Positions 32,065 to 40,014 of a DNA stretch of 40,014 nucleotides are shown piece after piece; position 1 is the stretch's first letter; the number at the start of each line of letters is the position of its first letter. The position numbers and the translations under genes are program-made. The stretch covers positions 1-40,014 of the forward strand of contig JAISBE010000009.1 in assembly GCA_031266365.1 (NCBI GenBank), read 5' to 3'. The notes under the pieces are model-generated. The model ran no database searches and was not told the DNA's origin. It worked only from the letters and a program-made list of their open reading frames with translations. Origin of the DNA: Oscillospiraceae bacterium (GTDB lineage Bacteria > Bacillota > Clostridia > Oscillospirales > Acutalibacteraceae).

Positions 32065-32356
32065 ATCTTTCCCGCAAAAATAGTACTGTTACCCTGGAAT
32101 TTTTATATTGCGTCACTTTTTATCAGTATTTATTATCAATATTCAATAAAAGATTTTATATAACTAATATGAAAATGTGTTCAATTGGTTGCAATTCTTC
32201 AAAAAGGACGCCTCTCTCGCGAAATGCGATGATTTTTGGCTCAAATCAAATTTATTGAGAAAAATTGCACTTATTGCACTCAATACCGCCTGAAGCAGAA
32301 CATGGCACCGCAAGAAAATGCTTCGTGCGGCTAGCCATCCCTGCGTTGAAGTATGT
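32065..32356. repeat. 291-bp tandem repeat, copy 3
   Basis: Third copy, 290 bases after copy 2. It retains the TTTCCCGCAAAAATAG start of copy 1 and ends with CGGCTAGCCATCCCTGCGTTG. The gene-free DNA from 31368 to 32428 contains nothing else that I can name. Confidence 0.85.
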
Positions 32357-32428
32357 CCTTTACTTTTATAAAGAAGCTACAAACCCGGTGTAAAAGCTTA
32401 TATTTTTATCGAAAATTTAACTAAATAT

Positions 32429-32466
32429 GAAAAGATGTGCATTTCTTAAATCGAAACTGCACATCT
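32429..32466 (-). terminator. Rho-independent terminator after ppdK
   Basis: Minus strand: AGATGTGCA pairs with TGCACATCT, extended inward by TTTC/GAAA, and is followed by TTTTCATATTT. It lies 40 bases after the stop. Confidence 0.85.
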
Positions 32467-32505
32467 GCGCTCAATGAAAATTGGTCTATTTTCTTTTACT
32501 CAAAA

Positions 32506-35133
32506 TTATTGATTTTTGATAGCCGCTTGAGCCGCTGCTAGCCTAGCGATGGGAACCCTAAATGGTGAGCAAGAAACGTAGTCAAGCCCGATTTTATGAC
32601 AAAATTCCACAGACAAGGGATCGCCGCCATGTTCTCCACAAATTCCAATTTTTAACTCCGGTCGGGTTTTACGTCCGAGGTCTGCAGCGATTTTTATTAG
32701 CTTACCAACACCAATTTGGTCAAGCCGTGCAAATGGATCTGACTCATAAATTTTTTTCTCATAGTAGTAATCCAAAAATTTCCCCGCATCATCTCTGCTG
32801 AACCCGAACGTCATTTGCGTGAGATCGTTGGTCCCAAAGCTGAAAAATTCCGCCTCTTTAGCAATTTCATCGGCAGTCAACGCAGCTCTCGGTACTTCTA
32901 TCATCGTTCCAACATGGTAAACCATGCTCGATCCGGCCTCTTTAATCAAGCAATCGGCTGCTTTTTTAACTATATCTTTAACGAAACATAGTTCTTTCAG
33001 CTCTCCCACGAGCGGAATCATAATCTCCGGGACGATATTATATTCAGGGTGTTCCTTAGCCACATTCAACGCCGCTTTGATGATCGCGGTGGTTTGCATT
33101 TTTGCAATTTCAGGATAAGAAACCGCTAAACGGCACCCTCTGTGCCCCATCATCGGGTTAAATTCGTGAAGGCTCGATATCACATTTTTGAGTTCATCAG
33201 CGGTGGTGTTAAGGTCCTGTGCAATTTCAACGATATCTTCTTCTTTTGTGGGCAAAAACTCATGTAGCGGAGGATCGAGGAGCCTAACCGTCATAGGGCG
33301 ATCTTTCAGCTCACGATACATATCTTCAAAGTCTTTTTGCTGATAAGGTAAAAGCTTTGCCAGGGCTTTTTCTCGAGCTTCTAATGTTTTAGCAACTATC
33401 ATTTCGCGTATTGCTTGAATTCGCTCTCCTTCAAAAAACATGTGTTCAGTGCGGCACAAGCCAATCCCTTCGGCACCAAATTTTACCGCTCGGGCTACAT
33501 CACGCGGCGTATCGGCATTGGTGCGCACCTTTAACCGACGCCTTGAATCTGCCCACTTCATCAAGAGATCGAAATCACCGGAAATGCTCGCTTCCACAGT
33601 TGGGAGAGCTTCGCCGTAGATAGCGCCTGTTGAACCGTCAAGGGAGATGTAGTCTCCTTCTTTAATCGTCAGCCCATTGAGGTTAAAAATCTTTTTCTCT
33701 TCGTTTATGGTAATATCTCCACAACCTGAAACACAACAAGTGCCCATTCCGCGAGCAACAACGGCAGCGTGTGAAGTCATTCCACCGCGCACTGTTAATA
33801 TGCCTTGCGCGACGGCCATGCCTTCGATATCTTCAGGCGATGTCTCGAGCCGGACGAGAATCACTTTTTCGCCGTTTTTGTGCCACTTTTTAGCATCATC
33901 TGCTGTGAAAACAACTCTACCACATGCCGCTCCCGGTGAGGCTGCAAGCCCCTTAGCAAGAGGTGCCTTGGCAGCGATCGATTTCTGGTCAAATTGCGGA
34001 TGTAATAGAGAATCTAGCTGTTTTGGGTCAACCCTTAAAACAGCTTCATCTTCGCTAATTTTACCTTCTTCTACCAAATCGGCAGCTATTTTAAGTGCTG
34101 AGGCAGCTGTCCGTTTGCCATTCCTGGTCTGTAGCATAAAAAGCCGTCCATTTTCGATAGTAAACTCCATGTCCTGCATATCGGCATAGTGATCTTCCAA
34201 TTTTTTCGCTGTCTGCACAAACTGCTCGTAAACCTCCGGCATGATATTTTTTAGTTGATCGATCGGCTCAGGGGTCCTTATACCGGCCACAACATCTTCA
34301 CCCTGGGCGTTTATCAAAAATTCACCAAAAAGCTTTTTTTCGCCCGTTGCTGGATCCCGGGTGAACGCCACGCCGGTCCCAGACGTATCGCCGGTATTTC
34401 CAAATACCATGGCCTGGACGTTCACAGCAGTACCCCAACTGTAAGGAATATCGTTCATGCGGCGATAAACGTTTGCGCGCGGGTTATCCCATGAGCGAAA
34501 AACAGCTTTTACGGCTTCCATCATTTGCTCTTTCGGATCAGATGGAAAATCTCTGTTTTGCTTTTCTTTATAATAAGCTTTAAATTTTTCAACTATATTT
34601 TTGAGATCTTCAGCAGTCAGGTCAGTATCAAGTTTCACACCTTTTTCTCGCTTAACAGCGTCCAATAATTTCTCAAAGTGCGATTTTGGAAGTTCCATTA
34701 CGACATCAGAAAACATTTGTATAAACCTGCGATAAGAATCGTAAGCAAAGCGCGGATTATTAGTTAAAGCAGCAAGCCCTTCCACTACCGTATCGTTGAG
34801 GCCGAGATTTAATATGGTGTCCATCATGCCTGGCATGGAAGCTCTTGCACCGGAACGAACTGAAACTAAAAGCGGGTTTTGAGGATCACCGAAATGCTTG
34901 TTTGCAGTTTTTTCCAGTTGTTTTAAATTTTCGAAAATTTCTGTTTGAATTTCGTCGGTAATTTTTTTCCCATCTTCATAATAGCGGGTGCAGGCTTCGG
35001 TGGTGACAGTAAAGCCCGACGGAACCGGCAAACCAAGTCCTGTCATTTCGGCAAGATTTGCCCCCTTACCACCCAATAACTCTCTCATTGACCCATTACC
35101 TTTTGAAAATGGGTAAACGTATTTACAGCGCAT
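32506..35133 (-). CDS. ppdK: Pyruvate, phosphate dikinase
   Basis: Interconverts pyruvate, ATP and phosphate with PEP, AMP and pyrophosphate. In anaerobic Firmicutes it often supports pyrophosphate-linked glycolysis. I start at ATG 35133 (875 residues), about 7 bases after GGAAGG; a TTG three codons earlier is too close to that site. The phosphohistidine lies in GGMTSHAAVVARG at 455 and the catalytic cysteine in GICGEHGGDP at 832, almost the numbering of the well-studied clostridial enzyme. The N-terminal nucleotide-binding domain has GGKGANLAEM and SVRSGARASMPGMMDT. Upstream, TATAAT lies on the minus strand near 35171 with TTGACA 22 bases before it, too wide for a confident promoter. Confidence 0.97.
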   Translation of the reverse strand: MRCKYVYPFSKGNGSMRELLGGKGANLAEMTGLGLPVPSGFTVTTEACTRYYEDGKKITDEIQTEIFENLKQLEKTANKHFGDPQNPLLVSVRSGARASMPGMMDTILNLGLNDTVVEGLAALTNNPRFAYDSYRRFIQMFSDVVMELPKSHFEKLLDAVKREKGVKLDTDLTAEDLKNIVEKFKAYYKEKQNRDFPSDPKEQMMEAVKAVFRSWDNPRANVYRRMNDIPYSWGTAVNVQAMVFGNTGDTSGTGVAFTRDPATGEKKLFGEFLINAQGEDVVAGIRTPEPIDQLKNIMPEVYEQFVQTAKKLEDHYADMQDMEFTIENGRLFMLQTRNGKRTAASALKIAADLVEEGKISEDEAVLRVDPKQLDSLLHPQFDQKSIAAKAPLAKGLAASPGAACGRVVFTADDAKKWHKNGEKVILVRLETSPEDIEGMAVAQGILTVRGGMTSHAAVVARGMGTCCVSGCGDITINEEKKIFNLNGLTIKEGDYISLDGSTGAIYGEALPTVEASISGDFDLLMKWADSRRRLKVRTNADTPRDVARAVKFGAEGIGLCRTEHMFFEGERIQAIREMIVAKTLEAREKALAKLLPYQQKDFEDMYRELKDRPMTVRLLDPPLHEFLPTKEEDIVEIAQDLNTTADELKNVISSLHEFNPMMGHRGCRLAVSYPEIAKMQTTAIIKAALNVAKEHPEYNIVPEIMIPLVGELKELCFVKDIVKKAADCLIKEAGSSMVYHVGTMIEVPRAALTADEIAKEAEFFSFGTNDLTQMTFGFSRDDAGKFLDYYYEKKIYESDPFARLDQIGVGKLIKIAADLGRKTRPELKIGICGEHGGDPLSVEFCHKIGLDYVSCSPFRVPIARLAAAQAAIKNQ

Positions 35134-35386
35134 AATCGTCAATTCCTTCCTGAATTTTTCTGTCCGTTTAACTATTATATTCTTGCAGATTTTTTAGTTA
35201 CTGTCAAGGAAGGTGTGCTATTTTTAAAATTTATTTCGCTTTGTCAAAATGCCTCCAATATAAAAAGTGATTTTAGTTGATTAGTTGAAGTGTATTTTAT
35301 ATATAGAAAATCATATTTTAATATTGTTTGATTTAACTCTTAGTTTTTGTAAAAACTATGCTATAATGAAAAAAGGAGTGGGTATA

Positions 35387-36544
35387 TTGTCAAAAATTTT
35401 TAACTTTTTAAAAATTTACCTCAAAAAATTTGATCCCATTTTTTGGACGATTGCAAATCTAATTTCAATATACTGTTTGGTGTTAGTTGCCAGTGTGTCG
35501 AGAACGGGGATCAATTTTTTCAAAACGCAGTTAATAGCCGTGATAATCGGTTATTTGGGTGCAATGATTTTAAGCGATATAGACTATCGCAAAATTGTAA
35601 AATACTGGTATATCCCCGCCGCTGTTTGCTTTGTGCTAATAGCCTTGACTTTCTTTATCGGAAAAGCAGTTGAAGGGCATGCAGGAGTAAATGCCAGAGC
35701 ATGGATTAAACTTCCTTTTAACATTAATTTTCAACCTTCAGAGCTCGCTAAAATAGGTTTTATAATCACTTTTTCAAAACATCTCTACGCGCTTAAACAA
35801 AAAGATTTGCTGAAGTCTTTCCTGCAAATAGTATTTTTAGCTGTGCATGCCTTCATTCCTGTCCTTTTAACGCATATTCAGGGAGATGATGGTGCTGCGA
35901 TAATTTTTTTCTTTATGTTTTTGTTTATGTCTTTTACTGCCGGAATTCAGTTTAGATATTTCGCTATGATTTTGGTTTTAATAATAATAGCGGTTCCTAT
36001 AGTCTGGAATTACCTGATGGCCGATTACCAAAAATTGCGCTTACTCAGCCAGTTAAATCCCGAATCCGATCCTTTGGGAATTGGTTTTCAGCAAAATCAA
36101 GGGAAAATTTCTATCGGATCAGGCAGAATTTGGGGGCAAGGCTTATTTCAAGGCCCAAGAGTGGGTGTGCGCGGCACTGTGCCGATCCAAGAAAGCGATT
36201 TTATATTTTCAGTCGCCGGGGAAGAGTTAGGTTTTATCGGATGCAGTTTAGTCTTAATATTGCTGATCTCGCTTCTTTTCAGAACGCTTTATGTAGCGCA
36301 TACTTCTTATGATATACTCGGTTCATATATCTGTTGTGGCTTTTTCGGAATGGTCTTATCTCAAATCGCTTTAAATTTAGGCATGTGCCTTGGATTTCTA
36401 CCAGTGATTGGGGTAACTTTACCATTTTTCAGCGCAGGCGGGTCATCTGCTGCGTGTTTATACCTCGGGCTTGGGCTTGTTCAAAGCGTTTTTCAACGAA
36501 GAGAGGACGAAAACTTAGAGGATAATCCTGAATTTATAGAATAA
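35387..36544 (+). CDS. RodA/FtsW-type SEDS peptidoglycan polymerase
   Basis: Multi-pass membrane glycosyltransferase that polymerises lipid II with a partner class B PBP, for elongation (RodA) or division (FtsW). From TTG 35387 (AAGGAG about 9 bases upstream) it is 385 residues. An in-frame ATG at 35366 lies inside a possible extended -10 box (TGCTATAAT, 35359-35367), so the shorter form is preferred. Family landmarks are KLPFNINFQPSELAKIGFI, HIQGDDGAAIIFFFMF, QGLFQGPR, the loop VPIQESDFIFSVAGEELGF and the final GVTLPFFSAGGSSAACLYL. Overall features lean to RodA, but RodA and FtsW are not separable with certainty here. mutS2 follows 225 bases later in the same direction. Confidence 0.9.
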   Translation: MSKIFNFLKIYLKKFDPIFWTIANLISIYCLVLVASVSRTGINFFKTQLIAVIIGYLGAMILSDIDYRKIVKYWYIPAAVCFVLIALTFFIGKAVEGHAGVNARAWIKLPFNINFQPSELAKIGFIITFSKHLYALKQKDLLKSFLQIVFLAVHAFIPVLLTHIQGDDGAAIIFFFMFLFMSFTAGIQFRYFAMILVLIIIAVPIVWNYLMADYQKLRLLSQLNPESDPLGIGFQQNQGKISIGSGRIWGQGLFQGPRVGVRGTVPIQESDFIFSVAGEELGFIGCSLVLILLISLLFRTLYVAHTSYDILGSYICCGFFGMVLSQIALNLGMCLGFLPVIGVTLPFFSAGGSSAACLYLGLGLVQSVFQRREDENLEDNPEFIE

Positions 36545-36769
36545 TCGAAGTATTATAAAATTAGCAAATTTTCTATAAAATTAAAGTAATATATTATAAA
36601 ATATGTTTTTAAAATCAGAAGTTCGAATTCAATCTTGAGCGAAAATTCTTTTTTATAAATAAAAGCTCCAAAAACGCATAAAGGGCCTCTTAATTTGCCA
36701 ACGCCTTTACTCACTGTTGCTCCGTCAATTTTGCGGAAAGTTTTAATCGAAAAGAGGTGATGAAACACA

Positions 36770-39136
36770 ATGCTAGATGTGAATTGCTATAAAAGTTTAG
36801 AGTTTTGTAAAGTTTTGGAAATGCTTTCCAAAGAGGCAATAACATGGGAAGCCAGAGAGAAAATTTTATCTCTAAATTTTGTGAACACCCTTGACCGAGC
36901 ACAAATTTTATTAGACGAAACACAAAGCGCCTATAGCTTAATAAACCACTTAGGTGCTCCGCCGTTTCAAGTTATGGGAAGTGAAAAAATCTCGGTAGCA
37001 CGGGCAAAAAATGGAGGTTTATTGACTGCAGGTGAGCTTTTATCTATCGCAAGCTTACTGAAAATTACACGCCTGACTAAAGATTGGCGTAAAAATGCGA
37101 AAAAACTGGAAACAGCGTTGGATGAAAAATTCAATTTATTGCGACCTGACAAGTACCTTGAAGAGAAAATATCTGCATCAATACTTTCTGAAGATAAAAT
37201 AGCCGATGAAGCCTCACCAAATCTTATGTCGATAAGGCGAAAAATCAGTTTATCTTCAAATAAAATCCGAGAACAGCTCGATAAAATGATTCATTCTTCG
37301 CATTATCAAAAATATCTCCAAGAGCCAATAGTAACTATAAGAGACGGTCGCTTCGTGGTCCCGGTTAAATCGGAGCACCGTTTTGAAATAGCAGGCATAG
37401 TGCACGATACTTCTTCAAGCGGTGGGACCGTTTTTATCGAACCAATTGCCGTGGTAAAAGCGAATAATGAAATAAAAGTTTTCTGCTTGGAAGAGCAAAG
37501 GGAAATAGAAAAAATTTTGCAGAATCTTTCAAATGAAACCGGTAAATTTGCTGATTTAATTCTTTCTAACAGAGAAATTATTATAAAACTGGATATAGTT
37601 TTTGCCAAAGCTAAACTCGCTTGCATTATGAAAGCTAACCCGCCAAAACTCAATCAAACAGGCAATATTAAACTAAAAAAGGCGCGCCATCCACTTATTT
37701 CCTCAAAAAAGATTGTCCCAGTGGATATTTCTCTCGGCTATAAATTCGATTCATTAATCATAACAGGCCCTAACACGGGAGGCAAAACAGTCGCCATAAA
37801 AATATTAGGTCTTTTCACACTAATGGCAAGCCTCGGCTTGTTTATTCTCGCTGAAGATGGAAGTGAAATTGCAATATTTGAGCAAGTATTAGTTGATATC
37901 GGCGACGAACAGAGCATCGAGCAATCACTTTCCACCTTTTCTGGCCACATCTTAAATGTGAAAAGAATAATGGACAGAGCAAATTCAAAAAGTTTGATTT
38001 TATTGGACGAATTAGGTGCGGGGACAGATCCAATAGAGGGCGCCGCTATAGCGATTTCAATACTTGAGTTTTTAAGAGATGCAGGTGCGAAAATTGCACT
38101 AACAACGCACTATGCAGAGCTAAAAGAATATGCCATATCAACCAATGGCGTTGAAAATGCCGCGTGTGAATTTAACACCGAAACCCTGTGTCCAACTTAT
38201 CGTTTGATCATAGGCGCTCCTGGACGTTCCAATGCGTTTATAATATCTGAAAAACTCGGCATAAAAAAGCAAGTGATAGACAGGGCACGGCAGATTATGT
38301 CGTCAGATAACAAGGAATTGGAGTCGGTCATAGAAAAGCTGGAGGAAAAGAGGAAGCAAATAGAAAAAGAGCAAAAAAAGCTCGAAAAACTCACTGATAA
38401 AGCTCAAAAAGAAGCTAAAGATGCAGAAGAAATGCGAGAGCAGCTGCAAAGGCAAAATGAAATTTTTTTGAATTCATCAAAAGAAAAAGCAAAGAAAATA
38501 GTAATAAAAGCCAAGCGCCAAGCGGATTTACTTTTAGAAGAATTGGAAATTTTGAAAAAAAAGAAACAAAATATTTCAATCGAAGATAAAGCGCGTTTAA
38601 AATCGCAAATTAAAAATATAGAAGAAATAGCTGATCCAACAGTAGAGAGGAATAACGAAGGCTATAAGCTTCCGAGGGAGATAAAAAAAGAGGACAGGGT
38701 CTTAATCGTCGATATAGATAAAGAAGCGGTGGTCATAGAAAATCCCAACCAAGCGGGCTCGGTGTTGGTGCAAGCTGGTATCATCAAAACGAGAGTTAAT
38801 ATATCTAACTTAAGATTGCTGGAAGAAAAAAAGTTGAATTTACCGGCCTTAAAACCAGTTACTAGAAATGTTAAAAGCAAGCTAGATACAAAATTAACAA
38901 GAGAGCTAAACCTGTGCGGACATACAGCTTTGGAAGCAATATCGGAACTGGATAAATTTATAGATAGTGCTATCCTTTTGGGGATAAATGAACTAAAAAT
39001 AATACACGGCAAAGGCACGGGTGTTCTTCGCAAAGAGGTTCACGAATATCTAAAATCTCACCCTTATATCAAGGAATTTCGCTTGGGTATTTTTGGAGAA
39101 GGCGAAACAGGGGTTACAATAGCACAATTAAAATAA
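36770..39136 (+). CDS. mutS2: MutS2 family ATPase with Smr domain
   Basis: MutS-related protein; in Bacillus and other Firmicutes it acts on collided ribosomes, and in other bacteria it suppresses recombination. The 788-residue protein has the MutS core (about 1-290), Walker A GPNTGGKT at 333-340, Walker B LILLDELGAGTDP near 409-421, a long charged coiled coil (about 515-620), a KOW-like segment with REIKKEDRVLIVDID, and a C-terminal Smr domain (about 710-788) with LNLCGHTALEAI and HGKGTGVLRKEVHEYL. In the Smr nuclease-type motif usually written LDLRG the arginine is cysteine here. AAAGAGGTGATG precedes ATG. If it limits recombination between diverged repeats, it is relevant to the stability of the island. 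Confidence 0.95.
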   Translation: MLDVNCYKSLEFCKVLEMLSKEAITWEAREKILSLNFVNTLDRAQILLDETQSAYSLINHLGAPPFQVMGSEKISVARAKNGGLLTAGELLSIASLLKITRLTKDWRKNAKKLETALDEKFNLLRPDKYLEEKISASILSEDKIADEASPNLMSIRRKISLSSNKIREQLDKMIHSSHYQKYLQEPIVTIRDGRFVVPVKSEHRFEIAGIVHDTSSSGGTVFIEPIAVVKANNEIKVFCLEEQREIEKILQNLSNETGKFADLILSNREIIIKLDIVFAKAKLACIMKANPPKLNQTGNIKLKKARHPLISSKKIVPVDISLGYKFDSLIITGPNTGGKTVAIKILGLFTLMASLGLFILAEDGSEIAIFEQVLVDIGDEQSIEQSLSTFSGHILNVKRIMDRANSKSLILLDELGAGTDPIEGAAIAISILEFLRDAGAKIALTTHYAELKEYAISTNGVENAACEFNTETLCPTYRLIIGAPGRSNAFIISEKLGIKKQVIDRARQIMSSDNKELESVIEKLEEKRKQIEKEQKKLEKLTDKAQKEAKDAEEMREQLQRQNEIFLNSSKEKAKKIVIKAKRQADLLLEELEILKKKKQNISIEDKARLKSQIKNIEEIADPTVERNNEGYKLPREIKKEDRVLIVDIDKEAVVIENPNQAGSVLVQAGIIKTRVNISNLRLLEEKKLNLPALKPVTRNVKSKLDTKLTRELNLCGHTALEAISELDKFIDSAILLGINELKIIHGKGTGVLRKEVHEYLKSHPYIKEFRLGIFGEGETGVTIAQLK

Positions 39137-39197
39137 TGTTTTTTTGTTTAATCAAGGATTATCGCAGTGCTTTTTTCTAAATTAAGGAAGAGCTCTT
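39137..39197. other. Start of gene-free right end
   Basis: From here to 40014 I find no credible gene, RNA gene or promoter. The stretch is filled by the two repeat families listed separately and by short GC-rich blocks such as GCGAAGCGAGCG. Confidence 0.5.
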
Positions 39198-39314
39198 TGG
39201 GAAAATTACGTCAATTTGAACGCATTTTCACTTAAGTTATAAGCGAGTTTTTGTTGTGAATTGATATGAATTTAAAAAGAGAGCGGGGCGACGGTTTTAG
39301 CGGCGAAGCGAGCG
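39198..39314. repeat. Direct repeat, copy 1
   Basis: Shares with 39463-39580 the ordered blocks GGAAAATTACGT, AAGTT.TA.G.GAGTTTTTGTTGTG, TTGATAT.AATTTAAAAAGAG, AGCGGGG and TTTTAGCGGCGAAGCGAGCG. The copies are about 265 bases apart. Confidence 0.85.
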
Positions 39315-39462
39315 CTTTGAGGAAAATTAAAAAGCGCGGCGCAACTTTTTACAGGTAACTACACGACTAAAATCGGTGATACGTGAGGAGAAAGTGCGGT
39401 TTTTTTAACGTATTCAGCTTAAGTAAAAATTTACCAAATCTCGCACACGAGAAAGCGCTTTT

Positions 39463-39580
39463 TTGGAAAATTACGTTAAATTAAACATATTTTTCGATAA
39501 GTTGTAGGTGAGTTTTTGTTGTGCATTGATATAAATTTAAAAAGAGAGCGGGGTGGCAGTTTTAGCGGCGAAGCGAGCGT
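39463..39580. repeat. Direct repeat, copy 2
   Basis: Second copy of the element at 39198-39314. Both end in GCGGCGAAGCGAGCG; the DNA between copies (39315-39462) is not itself repeated in the window. Confidence 0.85.
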
Positions 39581-39770
39581 GCTAAAAAAAGGCAGAAAAT
39601 AATGGAAAACATTTCTAGTACTGCTTTTACTGCGCGCCTATCGCATGACTGCGCAATGACCAGCTAGCCTTTGATCAGGCCGCAGCACGCTTTTCTCGAG
39701 CAGAGCGTGTCGCTATTAGCAGTATTTTTCCAGTAGCGAAGGTCCAGCGCGCTGAAGAATGACAGAGAGC

Positions 39771-39911
39771 GCGGCGTTGAGCCAATGAAGCTGAGCTAAA
39801 ACCCAAAGCGGGATCATTCGTCAAAAATTCAGCGGAGTGTGTGCCTATTTTCATGGCAATAAAAGGTTGCTCTCACTTTCAAAACCCATGTCGCGCTCTG
39901 ACTTTTTTGCG
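39771..39911. repeat. Dispersed repeat, copy at right edge
   Basis: Counterpart of 5-148 in the same orientation, about 39.8 kb apart. Shared blocks include GAGCTAAAACCCAAA, GATCATT, CAAAAATTCAGCGGAG and a GCTCTGACTTTTT-like end. It suggests a repeat family scattered in intergenic DNA of this genome. Confidence 0.7.
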
Positions 39912-40014
39912 CACACCTTTATTTCAAAAGAAAATGAGAACGCATTATTTATGTCAATATTTAGTAAAACTTATTTTATAACTTAATAGAAAATATATTT
40001 AAAACAAAACTATC

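Noticed and set aside
31484..32356. Plus-strand frames of 62-76 codons inside the 291-bp repeats.
   Set aside because: Frames differ between copies and lack ribosome sites; the repeat is conserved as DNA, not as protein.
36659..36769. Possible riboswitch or T-box before mutS2.
   Set aside because: Only a weak AAAGG/CCTTT pairing is visible and no conserved T-box or riboswitch sequence is present.

Overview
The window looks like chromosome of a low-GC Gram-positive bacterium, most likely a clostridium-like Firmicute. The evidence is the set of housekeeping genes and their linkage (ylxM-ffh-rpsP-khpA-rimM-trmD, rplI-dnaB, a zinc-finger Clp ATPase, an ATP-type pyruvate phosphate dikinase, mutS2), purine-rich Shine-Dalgarno sites, frequent TTG/GTG starts and sigma-A type promoters. 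Housekeeping DNA is about 35-40% GC. Repeat-rich, gene-poor intergenic DNA, several broken genes and interrupted gene orders would fit a genome undergoing decay, for example in a host-associated lineage. That lifestyle is inference only.

Layout. 1-512: non-coding repeat. 513-4245 (minus): Clp ATPase, pgsA and a CvpA-like membrane protein. 4577-6091 (minus): two paralogous small secreted proteins with an identical 61-bp upstream element. 6336-10506 (plus): promoter, 5' hairpin, ylxM, ffh, rpsP, khpA, rimM, trmD, ptsH, terminator. 10553-14428 (plus): uvrC, rplI, dnaB. 14536-29937 (minus): a 15-kb accessory island. 29982-31367 (minus): murF. 31484-32356: three tandem copies of a 291-bp repeat. 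32429-35133 (minus): ppdK. 35387-39136 (plus): a RodA/FtsW protein and mutS2. 39137-40014: non-coding repeats, one of which is a second copy of the repeat at the left edge.

The island is the most unusual part. It holds 13 intact minus-strand genes, plus one stopped by a nonsense codon, for small exported proteins of unknown function. All begin with nearly the same signal peptide (MKFTAKKLMSLVFAAGLAAA type) but have very different mature parts. Most are built as self-contained cassettes: a consensus promoter (TTGACA, 17-bp spacer, TAAAAT-like box), a leader with a long two-part hairpin, the ribosome site GAAAGGAAG, the signal-peptide coding segment, a variable GC-rich mature domain (about 57% GC in a sampled line against 27% in a sampled leader line), and a terminator-like hairpin with a GCCCAAACC core. 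The inner stem of the leader shows compensatory base changes, so it is probably selected as RNA. The mature parts fall into at least three sequence groups: a CSTxQ group of about 190 residues, a pair of about 205 residues, and a group of 264-288 residues.

The island also carries marks of turnover: a scar where one cassette has been lost, a decayed duplicate of a gene 3' end, a nonsense-stopped gene, and an amidase broken at a run of six G whose transcription probably starts from a truncated cassette leader. My reading is an expanding and contracting family of secreted proteins that diversifies its mature domain while conserving its expression and export parts. Function, target and host relation cannot be seen from sequence alone.
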